From positions 1,240,001 through 1,304,000 of the forward strand of contig JARFVT010000013.1 in the NCBI GenBank assembly GCA_036677425.1: a stretch of DNA of 64,000 nt, read 5' to 3'. The translations under genes and the position numbers were made by a program. Source of the stretch: JARFVT01 sp036677425. GTDB lineage: Bacteria; Pseudomonadota; Alphaproteobacteria; UBA8366; Aestuariispiraceae. Shown piece by piece: positions 8,711-17,024 of the stretch; the stretch's first letter is position 1, and every line of letters starts with the position of its first letter. The notes under the pieces were generated by a model. It saw only the letters and a program-made list of their open reading frames with translations. It ran no database searches and was not told where the DNA came from.

Positions 8711-11700
8711 TATTAATATATAATTTTCTAATAAATCTATCTTTTAAGATATTTATAGATACAAATATTTGCTTAACATTAGTTGAAAATTGTGGCCTAA
8801 TATCAATTGAATTAGTGGTAGTACTAAAACCTGCCACCCGCATTATTTTGACCTGCCCATCTTGGTTAATTTCGATCATATCGCCCTTAAATAATCTGGT
8901 GATAAATTTTGCCGCAGGATGGATTGGCATATATTCCACATAGCCTTTAGTTTTAACCTTACCGTTATTTTTATCTGGTATTTTACCATTACAATCGGCA
9001 TAGGAAATAAATGCGCCATGCCATTCAAATTTATTAGCAAGCTTGCCTGATTTAAATTTACGCGGTGGATATTGCCAAATATCTACGCAGGCAAACGCAT
9101 CGGGGGCATAGGCCTTAAATGGCGCCGATGGGATTATTTTTGCTGATTGCGCTGATATTAAAATACGAATTTTTTTAATATTATTTTCCAAGCTAAATTG
9201 CTCTAACAGCTTACTAAGACCAGATTTGTCATTTTTTTTACCTGCGGCTTCGGCTTCAAATAAATAACGTTGAATGCGCATGCGCCAAGATTTATCGCGT
9301 ATTTGACCAATTTGTGGCTTGGATAACGCGGTTAATTTCTTTGTTGTAACATATTTAAATTTTAGTAAATCTGGATCTAATTTATCATCAGAAATTATCC
9401 CAAGGGCGGTTTCTTCAAACATTTTACCATTAACACCATGATCGGCTTTGAAAGATATAATCACATCATCCAATTTATCTCTTAATTCGGCTTTTAAATT
9501 TTCGATATCTGGCAGTTTAATATGCACCATGCCATCAACGCCTTTTTTGGTATTGTTAGATATTTTTTGTAACATGGAACGACTGCTTAAACCGATAACG
9601 AATGCATCAATTATATGATGACGATGGTCGTTTCTTTCCTTATGGTTATGATCGCCAAGCAGGCTGTTTAAATGCCATTTACCGCGCAACATCGCAGTTA
9701 AGCCACCTGGTAATGTTACGATTTTATTGCCATCACAAATATGACTTAAATAACCTTTTGTAATGCGAGCGATATAGGCGGTATCGGTCAATTGGCGATT
9801 TAAAAACCCGCTATCTTTGTCAAATCTATCCATCGCATCTTCATCAAACCGCCAGCGTTTATTCTTTGGTAATTTCTGTGCATTTTTTGATATTTCCGCC
9901 CATATCATGCCTTTATCAGCATGATAATCACCTGCAAATGCTTCATATGGTGAATCATTACCCTTTGCACGATTGGCATCGCGCATGGCAAGGGTTAAAT
10001 TGGCCATGCTGTTATCCAATGTTCGGGAAAATGGCAAAATATGTTCTATTTCGACCTCGCCATTAAATAACATCGCGCAGGAAATATTTTTATTACTATA
10101 GGGGCAGTTTCTAGCTAATTCATCTTCGCCCAATTCTTCCCATAAACGAATTTTTCTAATATCTTGTCCATATTCTACATCATGGCCCATTATTTCTTTA
10201 AATAATACGGCTCTGCGTTCGTTATCCTTAGCAAAAGCTTTGTTTTTCTTAGCAATTTCGTCCCTAACTTTCGCCGTTTTTTTCAAATCGCGAATGATTT
10301 CTAAATGAATTTCATCGGGTTTGCCGAAATGTTCACTTAACTGATTAACCAATTTACGTAATTGATTTAAGGCAACATGCACTGTTGGATTATTTATTTT
10401 ACCATAATGCTGTTCTGGATGGGTTATTGCATCAAAATTGCGTGGCTTTTTGCCAATAACGCTGTTATTTAAAATCTCACCATAATATGGTAATTTTTGC
10501 AAAATTTTACCAACTTTATTATTATTGCTATGATGAAATAATACACCATCATCATCATGCACCAGCCTAGTCGCGGCATCATAGCCGATTGACTGATCCC
10601 TCATGATTTTTCCGCATTTTTCCATAAATTTACGCGATAAATTTGTCGTTGCCGATGATATGGGAAAAGATGCAACCGCCCTAGCTTGGGTATCATTGAA
10701 TGAAAATTTATTCATCAATTCCTTAATTAAACCCTTGTCATCATCTGCAGCATGCAATATTTCCAACAGGTCATTTTGCGCCGCTGCCGTCATTTTATCC
10801 CAATATCCACCAAGAAATTTAACATTGCGCATTTTGACGACCGTGGCATTACCTTTTAACTTATCCCTTGGGCCTTCTTCCAAATTGAATCTACATTCGC
10901 GTGGGAAAATTTTATCGCCTTCACTGTTTTTTAACTTACGAACTGAGCTAAAAGCCATAGTTTGCATGTCGTTTAATTTGGTAATAAGAATCTTCCGTTG
11001 TTCAGCATTTAATTGATGTTTTTGATGGTTTTCATCATAATATTGTAAGTTAGAAACCTCTTGTAATATACGAAATTTATGTGAAATAGGTAAATCCTTA
11101 TGGGCGCGATATTGATCAATAAAAAATTCACAAGAACCACGCTCAACAGGCTTTAATGGTCGTTGAAAAAAAATCCCGTCAAAGGATTGTTCGGCATTAC
11201 CATTGCGTAGATCATCCCAATCATTATCACTAATATTATGATATGATTGTTGAAATTGCCTAATTTTATCAAATTCATCCATATACATGGCTCTATCCGC
11301 GAATAGATCGCCATCTTCCCCACGAAAACGAAGCGACGCATCATGGGACTTTAATCGTTTGATATTAAGCCACTGCCCCAATGTTAAGCCGTCTAATTCT
11401 TGTCTTAATTTGGAAATTCTAGACTTAATCTTGCCAGTTTCTTTTTCATCGCTGCTGTCTTTACGATTGGATAAAAAACCACGCCGCTGGCATAAATGAA
11501 ATAATACGCGGCCTAATTCATGACTTGATAATTTACACTCAACTGCTGCGGCGCGTAATTCATATGGGTTTAATGCTTCAAGATCTTTACGTTGCTGTTT
11601 ATCTTTTGGCATTAGCGATAATTTAATTAATCTTGCCATGAATTGGGCTTTGCGCGATTTACTGCGATCAAGATTACGCCTTATGCCACGGGCCATTCTT

Positions 11701-11870
11701 CGATTAACGGCCTTGCTCTCTCCTACTCTTGCTGGTGATGATGGCTCTCTACCATCAGAATATATTCTAACCCCCATATCCTTGATGCCAACCACATCGC
11801 CATCGCCATTAATTTCAAATGCTACCCAACCAAGCGAATTAGTCCCCATATCCAATGATAAACGCCACAT
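8667..11870 (-). CDS. cas9: CRISPR-associated endonuclease Cas9, type II-C
   Basis: The chosen start at 11870 has GAGGAG about 10 bases upstream and begins MWRLSLDMGTNSLGW, giving 1067 residues. The frame continues 23 codons further upstream without family similarity. Visible parts, in this numbering, are RuvC-I Asp7, an Arg-rich bridge helix (about 57-77), RuvC-II Glu524 (IHLEIIRDLKK), HNH His610 (EIEHILPFSRT) with Asn624, and RuvC-III HHIIDAF (His751/His752, Asp755). All nuclease residues are present, so it should cut both strands. Size, gene order without csn2/cas4, and HNH sequence indicate subtype II-C. The PAM cannot be read from this. Confidence 0.96.
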   Translation of the reverse strand: MWRLSLDMGTNSLGWVAFEINGDGDVVGIKDMGVRIYSDGREPSSPARVGESKAVNRRMARGIRRNLDRSKSRKAQFMARLIKLSLMPKDKQQRKDLEALNPYELRAAAVECKLSSHELGRVLFHLCQRRGFLSNRKDSSDEKETGKIKSRISKLRQELDGLTLGQWLNIKRLKSHDASLRFRGEDGDLFADRAMYMDEFDKIRQFQQSYHNISDNDWDDLRNGNAEQSFDGIFFQRPLKPVERGSCEFFIDQYRAHKDLPISHKFRILQEVSNLQYYDENHQKHQLNAEQRKILITKLNDMQTMAFSSVRKLKNSEGDKIFPRECRFNLEEGPRDKLKGNATVVKMRNVKFLGGYWDKMTAAAQNDLLEILHAADDDKGLIKELMNKFSFNDTQARAVASFPISSATTNLSRKFMEKCGKIMRDQSIGYDAATRLVHDDDGVLFHHSNNNKVGKILQKLPYYGEILNNSVIGKKPRNFDAITHPEQHYGKINNPTVHVALNQLRKLVNQLSEHFGKPDEIHLEIIRDLKKTAKVRDEIAKKNKAFAKDNERRAVLFKEIMGHDVEYGQDIRKIRLWEELGEDELARNCPYSNKNISCAMLFNGEVEIEHILPFSRTLDNSMANLTLAMRDANRAKGNDSPYEAFAGDYHADKGMIWAEISKNAQKLPKNKRWRFDEDAMDRFDKDSGFLNRQLTDTAYIARITKGYLSHICDGNKIVTLPGGLTAMLRGKWHLNSLLGDHNHKERNDHRHHIIDAFVIGLSSRSMLQKISNNTKKGVDGMVHIKLPDIENLKAELRDKLDDVIISFKADHGVNGKMFEETALGIISDDKLDPDLLKFKYVTTKKLTALSKPQIGQIRDKSWRMRIQRYLFEAEAAGKKNDKSGLSKLLEQFSLENNIKKIRILISAQSAKIIPSAPFKAYAPDAFACVDIWQYPPRKFKSGKLANKFEWHGAFISYADCNGKIPDKNNGKVKTKGYVEYMPIHPAAKFITRLFKGDMIEINQDGQVKIMRVAGFSTTTNSIDIRPQFSTNVKQIFVSINILKDRFIRKLYINIDGTGGADDGNASG

Positions 11871-11952
11871 TTTTTTATACTCCTCAAGTTTAATATTAAT
11901 AAAATATATATTATCGATATTTAATCTTGACTTATACAATCAAAAGAAGCAA

Positions 11953-12047
11953 TATATTAAAAGAGTATAGCTACTCAGAAAAATTGGCATCTCGTTAACA
12001 AGACTTATGTCACAAAATTTAAAGGTTGGGTACGCCCAGCCTTTTTT
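11953..12047 (+). ncRNA. Candidate tracrRNA
   Basis: Plus-strand bases 11964-11999 form an anti-repeat to the CRISPR repeat. Bases 11964-11987 match the repeat's reverse complement with one mismatch. The remainder pairs with the repeat's 5' end (including GUU with AAC) using two bulges and G-U pairs. A short GAC-TTAT-GTC hairpin follows, then a 7-bp G+C-rich stem (12024-12041) and six T residues. A -10-like TATATT (11953-11958) would place the start at about 11964. The TTGACT at 11927 is 20 bp upstream, which is long. It is divergent from cas9. Confidence 0.8.
12024..12047 (+). terminator. Rho-independent terminator of the tracrRNA
   Basis: GGTTGGG (12024-12030) pairs with CCCAGCC (12035-12041), with one G-T pair and a TACG loop, followed by TTTTTT. 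Confidence 0.85.
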
Positions 12048-12107
12048 GTTTTCTTGCTAACTTTTTTTATTTTGGTTAGCCATACCCTCATACAGCGGGC
12101 AAAATTA

Positions 12108-12130
12108 AACCCGATAGAAATCATCGGGCT
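12108..12130 (-). terminator. Terminator after the cytochrome b561 gene
   Basis: On the minus strand, AGCCCGAT and ATCGGGTT form an 8-bp stem with a 7-base loop, followed by a T-rich stretch (TAATTTT). It lies 40 bp after the cytochrome b561 stop codon. Confidence 0.6.
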
Positions 12131-12171
12131 TAATGTTATTTATATTATTCTATAAAATTTAATGGTTAATA

Positions 12172-12702
12172 TTAATACCACATGCGGCGCAACAGGCCGT
12201 CTTTTTTGAAAAATTGATGATATAAAGCGGCAATGACATGCAATATAACCAATGCAACCAGAATTTTTGCAAATATTCCATGTGGCGCACGCGGTGCGAA
12301 ATCATCAAAATTGGGTAATGGCCCTGCAACTTCGCCAGAAAGAACCGCACCCGCATCCGATAAAATCATCATGGCAATACCAGACCCTACCAAAAGCAAT
12401 ATAACAACATAAAATGAATAATGAACTAAATGCGATGCAATTTGTTGCCATCTGGCATCATTTTCTGCTGCTGGTGGTTTTTTATCAAAGAATATCCACC
12501 ATATGATACGCAATATAAATAATGCTCCCATACTAAGTCCAATTGGTGCATGAAATTGCAATATTTCCATCCTGTCATCAGAATTAATTAAATCGTTCAT
12601 TATATTGCCAGATATAATTAATATAGCCACCAATATAAATGCAAGCCAATGGATTGTAATGGCAATCGTACCATATTTTTTATCTGTGCTTTTAAATGCC
12701 AT
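12172..12702 (-). CDS. cybB: Cytochrome b561 family protein
   Basis: This 176-residue inner-membrane diheme cytochrome has four predicted transmembrane helices (about 15-35, 48-70, 90-115, 145-165). His residues occur in the usual places for heme ligation: TIHWLAF, FHAPIGLSMG, HLVHYSFY and LHVIAALYHQFF. Members of this family oxidise quinol or pass electrons from superoxide. It is monocistronic, with its own terminator. It may instead be described as a Ni/Fe-hydrogenase-type b subunit, but no hydrogenase genes are nearby. Confidence 0.8.
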   Translation of the reverse strand: MAFKSTDKKYGTIAITIHWLAFILVAILIISGNIMNDLINSDDRMEILQFHAPIGLSMGALFILRIIWWIFFDKKPPAAENDARWQQIASHLVHYSFYVVILLLVGSGIAMMILSDAGAVLSGEVAGPLPNFDDFAPRAPHGIFAKILVALVILHVIAALYHQFFKKDGLLRRMWY

Positions 12703-12902
12703 GTTAAATCCCTTAAAAAATTAAATGATATCTATATCTATTACTATATATCAAACAATCAATGAAATAAATTGAAATATGAAGTAATAATTTGTAACAG
12801 TAGTTGATTTGAATGGTAATGATATATTTGTTATATATATGACAGTTATGCTGGATAGCTATTATTAATAACATTATTATATAGCATATATTTGATTATC
12901 TG

Positions 12903-13895
12903 GTGAATATAAATTACAAAGCGAGCCTAAAAATGCTAGATAGAACAAATAATGGAAGTGATATTTTTTCAAACCATATGGTAAATGATAAGGTTAATCT
13001 ATATCAATCAACCTTAAAAAACTCCATAAATTGCAATGGCATTGGCCTACATTCTGGCAAGAAAATATCATTAAATATGATCCCTGCTGCGCCCAATACG
13101 GGTATTATTTTCCGCCGCAGTGATATTTGCGGTGATGCTGGCATTATCAAGGCAATATATGATAATGTTGTCGATACGAAAATGAATACAACACTTGGCA
13201 ATGATGCAGGAACAACTATTGGCACGATTGAACATTTAATGGCAGCTATTTCTGGCTGTGCCATTGATAATTTAATCATTGAATTAAATGGTCCCGAAGT
13301 CCCTGTAATGGATGGTAGTTCCGAGCCATTTGTATTTTTAATCGAATGCGCTGGCATTGAACGGCAAAATTCTATCCGCCATACAATAATTGTTAATCGC
13401 GATATTAATATTAAAATTAATGATTGCGAAGCATATATGAAACCATCAGATGTTTTTGCTATCAGTTGTGATATTAATTTCAATTCAAAGGCCATTGGAC
13501 ATCAAGAATTATATCTGGAAATATCTTGTGAAAGCTTCCGTCAAGAAATATGCCGCGCCCGCACATTTGGTTTCATTCATGAAATTGAATTTTTACGTAA
13601 AATGGGTCTGGCAAAAGGTGCCAGCCTCGATAATGCTATTGGTATTAATGGCGATAAGGTAATAAACGAAGATGGGCTACGTTTTGATGATGAATTTGTC
13701 CGCCATAAAATTTTAGATTCCATTGGCGATTTGGCATTAGCTGGCGCGCCATTAACAGGTTATTTCCGTGGTATTAAATGCGGTCATGCGGGTAATAATG
13801 CAATATTGCGAGAGTTGTTTTCATCAGATGACAATTGGACAAAAATAACAATGGATCAACTTCACAGCAATATGGCAATGCGTGTTAGTGCTTAA
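12903..13895 (+). CDS. lpxC: UDP-3-O-acyl-N-acetylglucosamine deacetylase (LpxC)
   Basis: This Zn-dependent deacetylase performs the committed step of lipid A synthesis. Motifs are GIGLHSGKK, GTIEHLMAAI (catalytic Glu/zinc-binding His), GPEVPVMDGSSEPF, HKILDSIGDLAL (zinc-binding His and Asp) and GHAGNNAILREL (general acid/base His). The frame opens with GTG at 12903 (330 residues). ATG at 12933 or 12978 is possible, and the last gives a more typical N-terminus; none has a strong ribosome site. Presence of LpxC shows a lipopolysaccharide-bearing outer membrane. It stands alone here, away from ftsZ. Confidence 0.93.
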   Translation: MNINYKASLKMLDRTNNGSDIFSNHMVNDKVNLYQSTLKNSINCNGIGLHSGKKISLNMIPAAPNTGIIFRRSDICGDAGIIKAIYDNVVDTKMNTTLGNDAGTTIGTIEHLMAAISGCAIDNLIIELNGPEVPVMDGSSEPFVFLIECAGIERQNSIRHTIIVNRDINIKINDCEAYMKPSDVFAISCDINFNSKAIGHQELYLEISCESFRQEICRARTFGFIHEIEFLRKMGLAKGASLDNAIGINGDKVINEDGLRFDDEFVRHKILDSIGDLALAGAPLTGYFRGIKCGHAGNNAILRELFSSDDNWTKITMDQLHSNMAMRVSA

Positions 13896-13926
13896 AATAT
13901 AAAAATATTTTTTATATTATTAATAT

Positions 13927-14224
13927 ATTTATGCCTAACGGCGGCGGGCAGTCGCCCTTGCTTCTTTTCTATTTTACGCAAACGCGTCGTCGCAACTTCG
14001 TTGCTCGGGGTTTGCTCTCTTTATATATTTACGCGCATAAGCGCGGCGGGCAGTCGCCCTTACAATCACTTCGTGATTGGTGGTATTTGCCATTAACTTT
14101 ATAGTTAGTTTATATAACGAGCATTTACTTTAAAATGCGAGAGCGAGCAAGTGCGAGTACGCGAAGCGAAAGCTTAGTGCAACGATAAAAAGAATGCAAC
14201 CGCCCGCCGCCATTAGGCGTAAAT
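13927..14224. repeat. About 300-bp element bounded by 23-bp imperfect inverted repeats
   Basis: The ends 13927-13949 and 14202-14224 are inverted copies (21 of 23 positions). Inside are a second copy of the 19-bp left-end module (13941-13959 and 14043-14061), each with a GGGC-AGTC-GCCC hairpin. There are also smaller hairpins, CAATCAC-TTC-GTGATTG and GCAAC-TTC-GTTGC. It is clearly richer in G+C than its surroundings and has no coding frame. It resembles a MITE or REP/BIME-like mosaic. It fills the 395-bp gap between lpxC and the flagellin gene. Confidence 0.65.
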
Positions 14225-14236
14225 TTATAAAGAAAA

Positions 14237-14261
14237 AAACCCCGCCAAAATGACGGGGTTT
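14237..14261 (-). terminator. Terminator of the flagellin gene
   Basis: AAACCCCG (14237-14244) and CGGGGTTT (14254-14261) form an 8-bp stem with a 9-base loop. A-rich DNA to the left reads as a T tract on the minus strand. It could also work for plus-strand transcripts from lpxC. Confidence 0.8.
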
Positions 14262-14290
14262 AATTTTACTTTATTACTTAATCATTAATA

Positions 14291-15187
14291 TTATTGAATA
14301 AGTGTTAATATTGCTTGTTGTTGTTTACCAGCAATAGATAGGGACTGAATACCAAGCTGTTGCCTAGTTTGCAATGCAATAAGATTTGCACCTTCTTCAT
14401 TCAAATCAGCCAATGTCATTTTATCAGAACCAGCCTCTAACTCATTCACATAATTTTTAGTGAAATCAAGTCTGGTTTGTAGGATAGCCACATTACCACC
14501 AAGGGTAGCAGATTGTGCCCGTAAATTTGAAACACCTTTATTGAGATTGCTAATAATTTTATCAGCAAGACCAACAGCTGAATTAGCAGCACCAAGCATT
14601 TCAAAACCAGCCGCAGATAATCCAAGAGCTGTTTCTCCCAATGTGCCGTTGGCACTAAATACATTAGCAACACCAAATAACGCATTTGTTGCTGCGGATG
14701 AATTTAAATCAATACCATTAACAATCAATCGTGATTGAGTACGGATACCAAATGCCACATCAAGTTTAGTATTGGTAGAGTTAATAAGATTCAAACCACC
14801 ATATGAAGCATCTTCAACAAGTAAAGAAATTTGCTTACCGATTTCTTTAAATTGTATCGTTGATGCCTTACGTTCAGTAGCAGTTTGTGCTTTTGCGGCC
14901 TGAACCACACCTTTCATCTGTTTAACCAATTTATCGATGGCTTCAATAGCCTGTAAAGCGGTTTTAATCGTACTAATCCCCTGATCAATACCATCTTTAC
15001 GGATGTCAAAATCAGATGCACGATCAGATAGACCTTTTGATTTAAAATATTTAACAGCATCATCAACCACAGAGTTAACTGAACGACCAGAAGACAGACG
15101 ACTTTGCGTCCGGCTTGATAATGCCTCTGTAGCTTGAAGAGATAAAAGTGATGAACGTTGTGATGCGGTAAGTGAAATACCAGCCAT
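14291..15187 (-). CDS. Flagellin
   Basis: The start ATG at 15187 follows AGAAAGGA and gives the canonical MAGISLTASQRSSLLSLQ. The upstream extension to 15280 has no family match. The 298 residues comprise the conserved N-terminal D0/D1 helices (to about 140, including SRLSSGRSVNSVVDDA and LSDRASDF), a short middle, and the C-terminal D1/D0 region ending SLSIAGKQQQAILTLIQ. The variable outer domains are almost absent, as in many alphaproteobacterial flagellins. It forms the filament and is divergent from the FlgL-like gene. Confidence 0.93.
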   Translation of the reverse strand: MAGISLTASQRSSLLSLQATEALSSRTQSRLSSGRSVNSVVDDAVKYFKSKGLSDRASDFDIRKDGIDQGISTIKTALQAIEAIDKLVKQMKGVVQAAKAQTATERKASTIQFKEIGKQISLLVEDASYGGLNLINSTNTKLDVAFGIRTQSRLIVNGIDLNSSAATNALFGVANVFSANGTLGETALGLSAAGFEMLGAANSAVGLADKIISNLNKGVSNLRAQSATLGGNVAILQTRLDFTKNYVNELEAGSDKMTLADLNEEGANLIALQTRQQLGIQSLSIAGKQQQAILTLIQ

Positions 15188-15401
15188 AATATAATTCCTT
15201 TCTGGAATATTAAGTTTAATAAACAAGCTTTCTGCTTGTACATCTTTATGATGATATTTAATTCTAACAAGATATATCAAAGCATGTCAAGTTATTTATC
15301 AATTAGCAATTAACTAACCCTACACATGGTTATCTGGCATAATGATTGCATTGTTTCAATTAAATTAGGCTTATAAGTAATCGATAATATGGAGAAATAT
15401 A

Positions 15402-16424
15402 ATGGTATCTCGAGTTAGTAGCACTGGTGGCAATTTACATAATTTGTTGAATATGCAACGCAATAAGGTCAATTTCGAGTTATTATCATATCGGATCAGC
15501 AGCGGTAAAAAATTTGAACATCTACGTGATTATGGTATTAATGTGCCACGAATAATAAATTTACGCAATGAAATGGCATCGAGCGATTCATATATCCGTT
15601 CAATTGACCTTTCAAAAACATTCATCGATTCATATCAATCATCGCTTAAACGAATGGCAGAAATTGCCAAAAAATTGATCGCTGCTGCTGATACATCGAC
15701 AATGAGTGGTGATAGCTGGACTTCGACTAATAGCACCATGGCCAATAATATGTTATTGGAAACCGAATCTGAATTAAGCTTAGAAATTGGCGGCAGATTC
15801 ATATATGCAGGCAGCAATTATAAAACTGCGCCCGTGGTTGATTTACGTCGCCTTAAAACATATGCAGCAAGCGAAATAGGCAAGCCAAGTATAATTCAAA
15901 CCACCGATACAATACCGCAAATGATACATTCATCAGGCCCACCAATATTAATACAATCATATCATTCAGGGTTTAATGGTGCCAATACAATCAATGTTAA
16001 TGCATTTAATAATGCAGATATTAATATTACTAATGGGCAATCGATTAAATATGGCATAAGTGCAACCAATGAAGCATTTCAAAATTTAATTGAGGGCATA
16101 ATGCGATTTAAATCTGCCACTAAAAATGGATTGACATTAGCAGAAAGAACCAGTTTTGTTAACGAAGCAAAAAAAATAGCCCATAAAGCAAGATTGCAAA
16201 TAAGAGAATTACAAGCAACCAATGCTATTAATGGTGAAACAATGAATAACACAAAAAAGGCTCATAAAAGCTTTATACATATCAGTATAACCGCATTAAA
16301 CGGCATTGAAAAAGATGATGCGGAAGTTTCGGCGGCAAGAATATCAACATTACAAATACAAATACAATCATCATATGCGGTGATTGCCAAGCGACATAAA
16401 TTAAGTTTAATTAATTTTTTATAA
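15402..16424 (+). CDS. flgL: Flagellin-like hook-associated protein (FlgL-like)
   Basis: This 340-residue protein has a flagellin-type N-terminal coiled coil (VSRVSSTGGNLHNLLNMQ, ISSGKKFEHL) and a C-terminal flagellin-like helix (ARISTLQIQIQSSYAVIA). The central region differs from the nearby flagellin. This pattern fits HAP3/FlgL, the junction between hook and filament. GGAG lies 8 bases before the ATG. Similarity by eye is moderate, so a divergent second flagellin remains possible. Confidence 0.7.
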   Translation: MVSRVSSTGGNLHNLLNMQRNKVNFELLSYRISSGKKFEHLRDYGINVPRIINLRNEMASSDSYIRSIDLSKTFIDSYQSSLKRMAEIAKKLIAAADTSTMSGDSWTSTNSTMANNMLLETESELSLEIGGRFIYAGSNYKTAPVVDLRRLKTYAASEIGKPSIIQTTDTIPQMIHSSGPPILIQSYHSGFNGANTINVNAFNNADINITNGQSIKYGISATNEAFQNLIEGIMRFKSATKNGLTLAERTSFVNEAKKIAHKARLQIRELQATNAINGETMNNTKKAHKSFIHISITALNGIEKDDAEVSAARISTLQIQIQSSYAVIAKRHKLSLINFL

Positions 16425-16551
16425 ATTTATTAATTAAGGCCAATATCTATAAATTTTATATAGCTTATCCAGCTTAAATTTGATATATTTATATGACTGG
16501 ATATGCTTTATTTAATAAGTATTTTTTTAATTATTAGAATGTGGAATAATC

Positions 16552-16983
16552 GTGAAAAACCCATATGCATCACAACATAAAAAATCATTAGAGTTCGCGC
16601 CGCCACAAGCAACAGAAGGATGGGCATTAATTGAAATGGCCAGCCGATTAGAAAATGCAAGAAATAACCCCGAAAATATAGATAATATTTTAAATCAATC
16701 GCGACTTAATTGGCGAATTTGGACTATATTCCAAGCAGAATTAGTGGATCCAGAATGTCAAACACCAAAAGAAATACGCGAAAATTTACTTAGCCTAACA
16801 AATTTTATTGATAAACGATCAGTCGATATTATTAGCAACCCTGAAGCCAGTAAATTAGTGGTTTTGATCAATATAAATCGGCAAGTAGGCGCAGGCTTGA
16901 TGGAGAATAAATCCTCTAAAGATCATAATGACCAAGACCAAGATCATAATGACCAAGACCAAAATCATAATGACAAAGATTAA
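16552..16983 (+). CDS. flaF: Flagellar biosynthesis regulator FlaF
   Basis: This 143-residue protein starts at GTG 16552 after GTGGAAT. It has the FlaF signature: residues 23-60 (EGWALIEMASRLENARNN), NWRIWTIFQAEL, and LVVLININRQVGAGLM. FlaF acts with FlbT in alphaproteobacterial flagellin expression and filament assembly. The last 25 or so residues are an extra Asp/His/Asn/Gln tail made of tandem repeats, which the family usually lacks. It is downstream of flgL on the same strand. Confidence 0.87.
   Translation: MKNPYASQHKKSLEFAPPQATEGWALIEMASRLENARNNPENIDNILNQSRLNWRIWTIFQAELVDPECQTPKEIRENLLSLTNFIDKRSVDIISNPEASKLVVLININRQVGAGLMENKSSKDHNDQDQDHNDQDQNHNDKD
16921..16980 (+). repeat. 21-bp tandem repeat in the 3' end of flaF
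   Basis: The unit gatcataatgaccaagacc+aa occurs about 2.8 times and codes DHNDQDQ repeats. It is in frame with flaF and adds the acidic, histidine-containing tail. Confidence 0.85.
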
Positions 16984-17024
16984 ACCTAAAAAAACTATGA
17001 TATTGATAGCTACATTTAAACAAT

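Noticed and set aside
8667..11939. Cas9 starting at 11939 (1090 residues)
   Set aside because: The first 23 residues lie before the RuvC-I strand without family similarity. The ATG at 11870 has a strong GAGGAG and gives the standard MWRLSLDMGTNSLGW start.
12056..12080. Second terminator after the tracrRNA (GCTAAC and GTTAGC)
   Set aside because: The stem is only 6 bp with a 13-base T-rich loop, and the stronger terminator at 12024-12047 already explains the transcript end.
14291..15280. Flagellin starting at 15280
   Set aside because: The upstream 31 codons have no flagellin similarity. ATG at 15187 follows a good Shine-Dalgarno sequence and gives the canonical N-terminus.
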